Source: Henriciella algicola (GTDB lineage Bacteria > Pseudomonadota > Alphaproteobacteria > Caulobacterales > Hyphomonadaceae). From it: a DNA stretch of 64,000 bases. Positions 27,165 to 34,163 of this stretch are shown here, piece after piece (position 1 is the stretch's first letter; every line of letters starts with the position of its first letter). The notes below the pieces were generated by a model that was not told the origin of the DNA, searched no databases, and worked only from the letters and a program-made list of their open reading frames with translations. The stretch lies in contig NZ_QWGA01000003.1 in NCBI RefSeq assembly GCF_003576245.1, forward strand, positions 186,001 to 250,000. Reading direction: 5' to 3'. The position numbers and the translations under genes were made by a program.

Positions 27165-27560
27165 TCAGGTTTCCGCTGGCGGCTCTTTTGGTTCCCACAG
27201 CTCAACCTTCCGCCCGTCCGGATCCATCAGCCAGGCAAAGCTGCCATAATCATGGTCTTCACGCGGCTGAACTGGCATAACACCCTTCGCTTCGGCCTGT
27301 TTCAGAATGCCGCTCAGGTCATCAACCATGAGGTTGAACATGACGTTGTGGTCGGATGGCTTGAAATAGTCGCTATCCGCCTTGAAGGGCGCGAAGATGG
27401 TCATCGCGCCTTTCGGAAAGGCTTTCGCCGATTCCGCGTGACTGAACGAGATGCCGTACTCAGACGCTTCGATACCGAGCACGCTTGTGTACCAGGTTTT
27501 CGTCGCCTCTGCGTCCTTGCAGAGAAAGAAAATACCGCCGACCCCGATAACTCTTGCCAA
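27165..27560 (-). CDS. VOC superfamily (glyoxalase-like) protein
   Basis: A 131-residue single-chain vicinal-oxygen-chelate protein with the paired beta-alpha-beta-beta-beta fold. It begins GVGGIFFLCKDAEATKTWYTSVLGIE (GGIFFLCKD and WYTSVLG are the usual first-repeat marks) and ends in FAWLMDPDGRKVELWEP, where DPDGRKVELWEP is the typical metal-site strand. The start is taken as TTG 27560, with GGGAGG five bases upstream; the frame reaches ATG 27611 but without a site. It diverges from the haloalkane dehalogenase gene, 82 bases away. Substrate unknown. Confidence 0.85.
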   Translation of the reverse strand: MARVIGVGGIFFLCKDAEATKTWYTSVLGIEASEYGISFSHAESAKAFPKGAMTIFAPFKADSDYFKPSDHNVMFNLMVDDLSGILKQAEAKGVMPVQPREDHDYGSFAWLMDPDGRKVELWEPKEPPAET

Positions 27561-27642
27561 TTGAACCTCCCATCCTAAAGCTTTGGGGCAAGTCTGGCCC
27601 ACAAACCGCAAAGAGGCCAGCGTGATGGGAGGTTTGTGCGAT

Positions 27643-28542
27643 ATGGAAAGCTTGAGAACACCGGACGAGCGCTTTGCGAACCTGCCGGGCTACAACTTTG
27701 ATCCGCATTATATCGATACGCTCGAAGGCTATGACGGGCTCAGAATTCACTACATCGATGAGGGGCCGAAAGACGCGGACCGCGTCTTCCTCTGCCTGCA
27801 TGGCCAGCCGACGTGGAGTTACCTCTACAGGCGCATGGTCCCCGTCTTCCTGGAAAGCGGCGCACGGGTCATCGCGCCTGACTGGCTTGGATTTGGCCGT
27901 TCTGACAAACCAGTGAGCGACGACGTCTATACGTTCAACTTCCACCGCGACATGATGCTGGCCTTCATCAAGGCGCTCGACCTGCAACGCATCACCCTGG
28001 TCTGCCAAGACTGGGGCGGACTGCTCGGCCTGACAATCCCAATGGAAATGCCTGAGCGGTTCGAGCGCCTTCTCGTCATGAACACCGCCATCGCCACGGG
28101 AACGAGCCCTGGCGAAGGTTTCGAGAGCTGGAAGGCGTTCAACCGCAGCCAGCCCGACCTGCCCATTGCCGCCCTAATGAAGCGGTCCACCCCAGTCCTG
28201 ACGAATACTGAAGCGGCAGCCTATGAGGCCCCGTATCCCGATCACCGTTACAAGGCGGGCGTGCGCCGCTTTCCCGAACTAGTGATGGTCGCGCCGGATA
28301 TGGAGGGCGTCGATATATCGAAGCGCGCCGCAGCGTTCTGGTCGAAGGACTGGACCGGCGACAGCTTCATGGCAATCGGCATGCAGGACCCTGTGCTGGG
28401 ACCACCTATCATGCGCGATCTTCAGAAAACCATTCGCGGCTGCCCTGAACCAATGGAAATTTCTGAAGGCGGGCACTTCGTTCAGGAGCATGGCGAACAG
28501 ATTGCCCGTGCGGCTCTCAAACACTGGGGTGACCTCCCCTAG
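27643..28542 (+). CDS. Haloalkane dehalogenase, subfamily I type
   Basis: A 299-residue alpha/beta-hydrolase that probably cleaves carbon-halogen bonds of haloalkanes to give alcohol, halide and a proton. The nucleophile is Asp123 in VCQDWGG, with Trp124 as a halide-stabilising residue. HGQPTWSYLYRRM (residues 53-65) forms the oxyanion region. The likely acid is Asp249 in GMQDPVLG, after the nucleophile as in DhlA, and the base is His278 in GGHFVQEHG. A second candidate halide Trp is in AAFWSKDW. ATG 27643 follows GGGAGG at ten bases. Subfamily I proteins include close relatives whose activity is untested. Confidence 0.88.
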   Translation: MESLRTPDERFANLPGYNFDPHYIDTLEGYDGLRIHYIDEGPKDADRVFLCLHGQPTWSYLYRRMVPVFLESGARVIAPDWLGFGRSDKPVSDDVYTFNFHRDMMLAFIKALDLQRITLVCQDWGGLLGLTIPMEMPERFERLLVMNTAIATGTSPGEGFESWKAFNRSQPDLPIAALMKRSTPVLTNTEAAAYEAPYPDHRYKAGVRRFPELVMVAPDMEGVDISKRAAAFWSKDWTGDSFMAIGMQDPVLGPPIMRDLQKTIRGCPEPMEISEGGHFVQEHGEQIARAALKHWGDLP

Positions 28543-28548
28543 TCTGCA

Positions 28549-29055
28549 TTACTCCATGAGAAACAGATCCGTGTCGTCCGGGCGCGCGCCCGCTGATGTC
28601 AGCATGGCGTGCACTTGCCCGCGGTGATGGGTCTGATGGTTGAAGATGTGCGTGACGAGCAACCAGACCGGTCTGGCCATATTCCGGCCCGCAGCGCCTG
28701 AATACCACTCTAGATTACCGCGAAGATCGTCTTCGCTAAAACCGGCAGCCCAGGCTTCGACAACATCGTCCATGGCCTGCCGGTCAGCTTTCAGACCCTC
28801 CCAATCCGGCCAGAGCTTCAGTGTTTCATGCCCGGCACACGCTGGTTTCTCGCATTTGCCGAACCGCGACAGCCAGATCCTGTCGGCCCACAGGATGTGC
28901 GCGAGCGTTTCGTGAATGGATCGGAAGAAGGCACCGCGATCTGCAAGCCTCGCATCGCCGCCAAGCGCGTCAGCAGCAGCGTAAAGGCTTTCATTCTGCC
29001 AGCGATTGTATCGCGCCATCAGTCGCGCATGGTCCGGCAAGATCATCAGGTCCAC
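28549..29055 (-). CDS. DinB-family (DUF664/YfiT-like) protein
   Basis: A 168-residue four-helix-bundle protein of the DinB family, which usually binds a metal through three histidines and often acts as a thiol-dependent transferase. Candidate ligands are the His in FFRSIHETLAHILWAD and the two in THIFNHQTHHRGQVH. RYNRWQNESLYAAAD is the usual first-helix motif. Convergent with the dehalogenase, six bases between stops. The substrate is unknown; the name DinB reflects family history and does not imply DNA damage induction. Confidence 0.88.
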   Translation of the reverse strand: MDLMILPDHARLMARYNRWQNESLYAAADALGGDARLADRGAFFRSIHETLAHILWADRIWLSRFGKCEKPACAGHETLKLWPDWEGLKADRQAMDDVVEAWAAGFSEDDLRGNLEWYSGAAGRNMARPVWLLVTHIFNHQTHHRGQVHAMLTSAGARPDDTDLFLME

Positions 29056-29090
29056 CCCTCTCCAATCTTCGCTAGAGGTGAACTTACGCT

Positions 29091-29465
29091 TTAAGCCGTG
29101 CTGCGGCCAACTGGCTTTGCGTGCTCGCTGGCGTGCCGGTCCAGATATTCCTGAAGCAGGCGGGCATTTTTCGCATTGGCCTTGTGCGCGAAGTCAAAGA
29201 GGTCGCCCACGAGCGGGATCGCGCCAAGCACGGTATCGACCAGCAGATTCCAGATCATCTTCGCAATCAAACCGCCGGAGGCACCTTCCTGCCGTGCGCG
29301 ATGAATAATGTAGAGGCCCAGCCCGCCTGACACCGTATCGCCTATACCCGGAATGAGGCCAATAATCCCGTCCAGACCAAAGCGGAAATTCGTACCCGGC
29401 AACTTGAACTGCGTATCAAGTAATTTCGCGAGCCGGTCGATATCCGAGCGGTTTCCAGTGGGCAT
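29091..29465 (-). CDS. DUF4112 domain protein
   Basis: A 124-residue protein with the DUF4112 layout: a first helix (IDRLAKLLDTQFKLPGTNFRFGLD, of which LDTQFKLPGTNFRFGLD is the family mark), GLIPGIGDTVSGGLGLYII, a second hydrophobic helix and then PLVGDLFDFAHKANAKN. Two membrane segments are likely. Function unknown in the family. It lies 35 bases upstream of the DinB-like gene on the same strand, so the two may be cotranscribed. Confidence 0.87.
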   Translation of the reverse strand: MPTGNRSDIDRLAKLLDTQFKLPGTNFRFGLDGIIGLIPGIGDTVSGGLGLYIIHRARQEGASGGLIAKMIWNLLVDTVLGAIPLVGDLFDFAHKANAKNARLLQEYLDRHASEHAKPVGRSTA

Positions 29466-29636
29466 GTGGCAGGTCTCCTTTGCTAGCGAACGCGCGTCCG
29501 CGCAATGCTGTTCCGCGAGCCAGAAGATGAAGGCGCGACGTCATCGCACCCACTGTCGGTTTTGGGGTAGCGTCCTGAACTTTGCCTCGTTAGGTTGCAC
29601 CGCAACAAACGAGAACCTGTCTGGAGGAGACAAATC

Positions 29637-30845
29637 ATGAGAGAAGCAGTCATCGTTTCAACCGCCCGCACGGCCCTGACCAAAGCAGGCCGCGGCGCAC
29701 TCAACGACACGCACGGTATCACCATGGCCGGCCACGCCATCAAGGGCGCGATCGACCGTGCTGGCATTGACGCCGCTGAAGTCGAAGATGTGTTCCTCGG
29801 CGCTGCTCAGCCGGAAGGCGCGACGGGCCACAATGTTGCACGCAACGCCGCCCTCTGGGCCGGTTGCCCATCCTCGACGTCTGGCGCGACCATCAACCGT
29901 TTCTGTTCGTCCGGCCTGCAGGCCATCGCGAACGCAGCGCACACCGTTGTCAGCGAAGGCGCCCCAGTCGCAATCGGCGGCGGCGTTGAATCCCTTTCGC
30001 TCGTGTCTCGCTCGGGTCACATGAACACCCACCGCTACACTGAGCCTGAGCTCATGAAGAAGTGGCCAGCGATCTGGATGACGATGATCGAAACCGCTGA
30101 GATCGTTGCAGACCGCTACAATGTCAGCCGCGAAGCCCAGGATGAGTACTCCGCTGAAAGCCAGCGCCGCACGGCTGTCTTCCAGGAAAAAGGCTGGATG
30201 GCTGAAGAAATCGTCCCGCTGAAAACGAAGATGAAGCTCGTCAACAAGGAAACCGGCGAAGAGACCTTCCAGGACGTCGTCGCAGACCGCGATGACTGTA
30301 ACCGCCCAGGTACGACGTTCGAATCGCTTCAGGGCCTGAAGCCTGTCTTCTCCGGCGGCATGGTCGTCAAGGAAGGCAAGTACGTCACCGCTGGCAACGC
30401 CTCGCAGCTTTCCGATGGCGCAGCAGCTGTTGTCGTCATGGAAGCCGCCGAAGCCAAGAAGCGCAACATTGAGCCGCTCGGCCGTTTCGTTGGCTTCAAC
30501 GTCGCTGGTTGTGACCCGGACGAAATGGGCATTGGCCCGGTCTTCGCCGTTCCACGCCTGCTTGAGCGTCACGGCCTCAAGGTCGACGACATCGACCTCT
30601 GGGAACTCAACGAAGCTTTCGCATCGCAGTGTCTCTACAGCCGTGACCGCCTCGGCATCGACCCTGAGAAGTACAATGTGAATGGCGGCTCGATCTCCAT
30701 TGGCCACCCATTCGGCATGACTGGTGCTCGCTGCACGGGCTCCATGCTGCTCGAAGGCAAGCGTCGTGGCGCGAAATGGGGCGTTGTGACCATGTGTGTG
30801 GGCGGCGGCATGGGTGCTGCTGGCCTTTTCGAGATCTATAGCTAA
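29637..30845 (+). CDS. Acetyl-CoA acyltransferase (thiolase)
   Basis: A 402-residue thiolase that cleaves 3-ketoacyl-CoA or condenses acetyl-CoA. The acyl-accepting cysteine is Cys90 in [11 protein letters not shown]. The catalytic histidine is in [14 protein letters not shown], the second cysteine in [11 protein letters not shown], and [11 protein letters not shown] is the conserved loop. ATG 29637 follows CTGGAGGAGA, an excellent ribosome-binding site. Sequence alone does not separate FadA-type degradative from biosynthetic use; its arrangement away from phaB/phaC suggests degradation. Cytoplasmic. Confidence 0.94.
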   Translation: MREAVIVSTARTALTKAGRGALNDTHGITMAGHAIKGAIDRAGIDAAEVEDVFLGAAQPEGATGHNVARNAALWAGCPSSTSGATINRFCSSGLQAIANAAHTVVSEGAPVAIGGGVESLSLVSRSGHMNTHRYTEPELMKKWPAIWMTMIETAEIVADRYNVSREAQDEYSAESQRRTAVFQEKGWMAEEIVPLKTKMKLVNKETGEETFQDVVADRDDCNRPGTTFESLQGLKPVFSGGMVVKEGKYVTAGNASQLSDGAAAVVVMEAAEAKKRNIEPLGRFVGFNVAGCDPDEMGIGPVFAVPRLLERHGLKVDDIDLWELNEAFASQCLYSRDRLGIDPEKYNVNGGSISIGHPFGMTGARCTGSMLLEGKRRGAKWGVVTMCVGGGMGAAGLFEIYS

Positions 30846-30893
30846 GGTGGCCTCGGGTCAGTTTTTCCTAAACACCTCAGATCGGAGTACTCG

Positions 30894-31217
30894 ATGAAAT
30901 CACTCGCCCTTAGCGCAGGTCTACTTGCAATGGCCATTGTCCCCGCAGCCTGCACCGCCGGCGCCGCCGGCACCAGCAGCGCGTCCAGCGGGTCCCAAAT
31001 GGTCTCTGTGACACCTGCGATCAAAGCGGAGATCCGTCGTCAGGGTCACGACCCGGATGAAGAAATCTGCAAGCGCGAAGAGCAAATGGGGTCGACCATT
31101 CCTCGCCGGATCTGCGCGACACGCGCAGAGTGGGCCGCAAAAACCCAGGCAAGCAAGGATGGCACGCGCGATATCCAGAATAACGCGCTTCGCACGCCAG
31201 ACCCGAATGCTGGCTGA
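30894..31217 (+). CDS. Small secreted or lipid-anchored protein, unknown function
   Basis: A 107-residue protein with an N-terminal signal ending AIVPAACTAGAAG (a possible lipobox with Cys20), a Ser/Gly linker and a conserved-looking core with two cysteines: EEICKREEQMGSTIPRRICA, then TRAEWA. Small proteins with the pattern ICKRE...GS.IP.RIC.T are common in sphingomonads and Caulobacterales and have no known role. It follows the thiolase gene by 48 bases and is followed by a strong terminator. Confidence 0.75.
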   Translation: MKSLALSAGLLAMAIVPAACTAGAAGTSSASSGSQMVSVTPAIKAEIRRQGHDPDEEICKREEQMGSTIPRRICATRAEWAAKTQASKDGTRDIQNNALRTPDPNAG

Positions 31218-31243
31218 TCGCCAATTTCGACATTAGAAATTAT

Positions 31244-31275
31244 AAAGCCCCGGTCGATTGGCCGGGGCTTTTTCT
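31244..31275 (+). terminator. Intrinsic terminator
   Basis: The stem AAAGCCCCGG / CCGGGGCTTT (31244-31253 and 31263-31272), followed by further T, lies 26 bases after the small secreted protein gene. It separates that gene from the TlpA-like gene. Confidence 0.93.
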
Positions 31276-31325
31276 TTGTGCGCGCAGGATTACCCTTCCA
31301 CTCTGTACAAAGGAGACATCCACCC

Positions 31326-32012
31326 ATGATCCGAACGCTTATCCTGTCCGCCTCGCTCGCCCTTCTCGCTGCTTGTGGCGGTGCAGGCAGCACCGGAGAC
31401 GACAGCGCAACCGGCTTCATCAAACCCGGTGCCTCCGTGCCCGAAAGCGCAGAACGCCGCGAGGATGGCGTGCCTCGCGACGATTACGGGCGTCCTTATG
31501 ATTATGAGTTTCTTGGCCGTGAACTCCCCGCCTTCAGCGGTACCATGATTTCCGGCTCTCGATTTTCGACTGGGGATCTGGAAGGCCAATGGACGCTCAT
31601 TGATGTTTGGGGACTCTGGTGCGGCGACTGCATGGCCGACGCCCCATATGTCGAAGAGCTCTGGAACGAGGTATCCGGCAGCGATGAGCTCGCCTTCCTC
31701 TCGATCCACACACCGCCTAACGCCCAGCGCGCAGATGAGGCGTTCGGCCGTTATGGCTCCGTCGGTGCCTATTTCGAGGAGAAGGGATACTCCTACCCGA
31801 CCATCGTCGATGAGGACGCTTCCATCCGCGAAACATTGGGGATCGCCTGGACGCCGAGCTATATCCTCGTTGCGCCGGACCTCACCGTACAGGGCTTCCG
31901 CTCAGAGCTTGCGGCTGCAAGTTCCGATGATCCGGTGGCTGACCTTCTCGCTGACATCGAAGCGGTGAAGGCCTCCTACACGCCGGGCGCGCCGCGTCCT
32001 GTCGAAGACTGA
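31326..32012 (+). CDS. TlpA/thioredoxin-like lipoprotein
   Basis: A 228-residue periplasmic lipoprotein with a thioredoxin-like domain. The signal ends in LALLAACGG (lipidated Cys17). The redox site is WCGDC (98-102), a variant of the usual WCxPC in which the proline before the second cysteine is Asp; the cis-proline loop is AWTPSYILV. ATG 31326 follows AAAGGAG. Such proteins reduce or isomerise disulfides, or act in peroxide defence. Its last 37 bases overlap the end of the convergent hydroxylase gene. Confidence 0.87.
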   Translation: MIRTLILSASLALLAACGGAGSTGDDSATGFIKPGASVPESAERREDGVPRDDYGRPYDYEFLGRELPAFSGTMISGSRFSTGDLEGQWTLIDVWGLWCGDCMADAPYVEELWNEVSGSDELAFLSIHTPPNAQRADEAFGRYGSVGAYFEEKGYSYPTIVDEDASIRETLGIAWTPSYILVAPDLTVQGFRSELAAASSDDPVADLLADIEAVKASYTPGAPRPVED

Positions 32013-32800
32013 GGCGGCGACTTCAGAGGCTGGACGAGAAGCGGTAGCGGGTTCTGATCGCCTGCCTCTCTCCAGCTTTCCTGCCCGATCTTCATCGCTT
32101 CATGGCCGGCCGCAGGCTGAGCCTGATACACCCTGAAGATACGGTCCCAGACTGACAGGCAGAAACCGAAATTCTGGTTTGCCTCGGCGCGGTGGACCGA
32201 GTGATGCACCCGGTGCATATCCGGCGTGACGACCAGCTTGCGCAGGGCGCTGTCGATGCAAGGCGCGATCTTCCAATTGGCGTGGTTGAACTGGGCGAAA
32301 GCATTGAGGGCGACTTCAAACGCGAACGCTGCCCAGGCCGGGATGCCGAATAGGAAGACGACTGCGCCTTTCCAGACCAGCGAAACGATGATCTCTGCCG
32401 GGTGGAAGCGAAGCGCGGTCATCACGTCGATATGTGGATCGGAATGGTGGACGCGGTGCAGGCGCCAGAGAAAGGGCACATGGTGCATAGCGACATGCTG
32501 GCTCCAGACCGCGAGGTCCATGACCAGGAATGCAGCGATCGCGACTAGCCAGACCGGCGCGCCCATCACATTGAATACGCCAAACCCGGCCTCGTCCGCC
32601 AGAAGCGCGATGCCAGCCAGTCCGGCAGGCAGTACCAGCCGACCAATCACGGCGCCTGCGATGAAGATCGCACCTGCGCCCGGCCACCGCTGCGCACGAG
32701 GAAGCGCCGCTTCGCGCCGGGGTGCCAGCATCTCCAGAAGGACGAGCGAGATGAAAACGCCCGCAAAAACACCCATGCGTATGAAGGTCTGCTGTTCCAA
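31976..32800 (-). CDS. Sterol desaturase/fatty acid hydroxylase superfamily protein
   Basis: A 274-residue membrane-bound di-iron oxygenase. Eight or more histidines are arranged in the superfamily motifs: SQHVAMHH, LWRLHRVHHSD and, near the C-terminus, DMHRVHHSVHRAEANQNFG. About four to five membrane helices surround them. Likely reactions are hydroxylation or desaturation of a lipid tail, but the substrate cannot be told from the sequence. The tail of the gene overlaps the TlpA-like gene by 37 bases on the opposite strand. Confidence 0.92.
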   Translation of the reverse strand: MEQQTFIRMGVFAGVFISLVLLEMLAPRREAALPRAQRWPGAGAIFIAGAVIGRLVLPAGLAGIALLADEAGFGVFNVMGAPVWLVAIAAFLVMDLAVWSQHVAMHHVPFLWRLHRVHHSDPHIDVMTALRFHPAEIIVSLVWKGAVVFLFGIPAWAAFAFEVALNAFAQFNHANWKIAPCIDSALRKLVVTPDMHRVHHSVHRAEANQNFGFCLSVWDRIFRVYQAQPAAGHEAMKIGQESWREAGDQNPLPLLVQPLKSPPQSSTGRGAPGV

Positions 32801-32917
32801 ATCCTGCCTGTTCGTAGCCTACAACACCAATATGAGCGCTTCCGCCCTCAATTGAAGCGCGGCGGCCTGCAATGCCGCGGCCGTGAAGTTTTTCGCCTCT
32901 GGCGGATACCCGCATCT

Positions 32918-32945
32918 TTGACGCGCGTTTCATCCCGTCTAGTGT
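32918..32945 (+). promoter_or_regulatory. Weak candidate promoter
   Basis: TTGACG (32918-32923) and TAGTGT (32940-32945) lie 16 bases apart, 39 bases before the acidic protein gene. The -35 box is good and the -10 box poor. No other structure is seen in the 184-base gap 32801-32984. Confidence 0.3.
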
Positions 32946-32984
32946 AAACTGCCCCTCCTACTCCTGCTGGCGGAAAGAATTTTC

Positions 32985-34157
32985 ATGCTTCACCCATCGA
33001 CAAAGAAACTCATCGACAGGCTGGCAGAAATGACCGCCCTCAAGCAGATCGATTGGGCCGAGACCGAGAACGGCGGCGTCGTCTACGCGACTGAGGGCTA
33101 TTCCGTTCACTTGACCGACAGCCCGCCACAAGTCGTGCTGGCGACCGAGAAAGGCAAACTGCTCGAAGAGGCGCCTGAAAGTCTGCTCAAGGATACGCCG
33201 CATGAGGAGCATGGCAATTATGGCGATCTGATCGTCGCCGTCGTCAAGGAAGCCTCCCGCATCGCGAAGGGGACGGAAGCGGCCATCGACGCCCTGCTCG
33301 CAGGGCTGAGCGGCCAGTCACCGAACAAGCGTAAGTCAGATAGTGCGCCGGCTGCGACAAAAGCCGAGACAGCCGTCGACGACGAGGATGAGGGCGAGCC
33401 CACCCTCCCCGTCGATGAAAGCATCCCGCCAAGCGCTCTCATTGAAGATGAGCCTGAAGAACGCCTTCACGCCGCCTTCGACGAGGACGATGTCAGCGGG
33501 GCAGTCGCGAGACTGGCCGAAGAAGTGAATGGACTTGGAAAAGCCGCGCGCGCCAAAACCAAGGCACCAGAAGAGAGCGAGTCTAGAGCCGACGCCTCAT
33601 CGCCTGATGTCTGGGATGACGCAGGCCCCGACGAAGGCAGCACGGAAACCGCACCGCAGGCGAAGAGCTATGTTCCCTTCGGCCTTGGCGGCACGCAGGT
33701 CGCAGGGAGTGATGCATCAGAGAGCACGGCTGAAGACACTGACAACGACGATGATATTGAATCAGAGCTCGGCGCAGCCTCCACGGGCATGACCATTCCG
33801 AACGGCGCCGACCATGATGTGTCGACCGGTTACGACGAAGACAATGAGCCGGGCGACGCCCCGCTAAGCTACCCACTGAACCTCAAGGGCTTCCGCTCCA
33901 ATGTCGAATATACGGACCCCGCTACGGCGCCTTCTGCATCGGACGATGAGGCCGACGGTCCGGACCCGGTCTCTTCGGCAGACCTCGATGCCGTCTCCCC
34001 TCCAGCCGAAGGCAAAGCCAGCGGCGAAGCCGATATCGAACTCTTCGATGAGGGCGAAGAACCTACGCCGCAGCCGAAGCCTTCAAAGGCGAAGGATGAG
34101 GACAGGAAATCCGAACGCCCGAAGAGACGTAAATCGCGCTTCAATCCCTGGAGCTGA
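32985..34157 (+). CDS. Acidic, largely disordered 390-residue protein, unknown function
   Basis: A protein in three parts. Residues 1-105 look folded (TKKLIDRLAEMTALKQIDWA, then VVYATEGYSVHLTDSPP and a helix with VVKEASRIAKGTEAAID). Residues 106-365 are low-complexity, very rich in Asp, Glu, Ser and Ala, with a few more ordered islands such as SYVPFGLGGTQV and SYPLNLKGFRSNVEYT. The last 25 residues are basic (RKSERPKRRKSRFNPWS). It has no signal peptide or membrane helix. Start ATG 32985 follows GGCGGAAAG. I do not recognise the family. The acidic body with a basic tip could suit a scaffold or a nucleic acid or membrane partner, but that is guesswork. Confidence 0.75.
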   Translation: MLHPSTKKLIDRLAEMTALKQIDWAETENGGVVYATEGYSVHLTDSPPQVVLATEKGKLLEEAPESLLKDTPHEEHGNYGDLIVAVVKEASRIAKGTEAAIDALLAGLSGQSPNKRKSDSAPAATKAETAVDDEDEGEPTLPVDESIPPSALIEDEPEERLHAAFDEDDVSGAVARLAEEVNGLGKAARAKTKAPEESESRADASSPDVWDDAGPDEGSTETAPQAKSYVPFGLGGTQVAGSDASESTAEDTDNDDDIESELGAASTGMTIPNGADHDVSTGYDEDNEPGDAPLSYPLNLKGFRSNVEYTDPATAPSASDDEADGPDPVSSADLDAVSPPAEGKASGEADIELFDEGEEPTPQPKPSKAKDEDRKSERPKRRKSRFNPWS

Positions 34158-34163
34158 GCGCGC

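Noticed and set aside
29658-30707. A 349-residue open frame opposite the thiolase gene
   Set aside because: Shadow of a highly conserved thiolase; the composition has no protein-family features.
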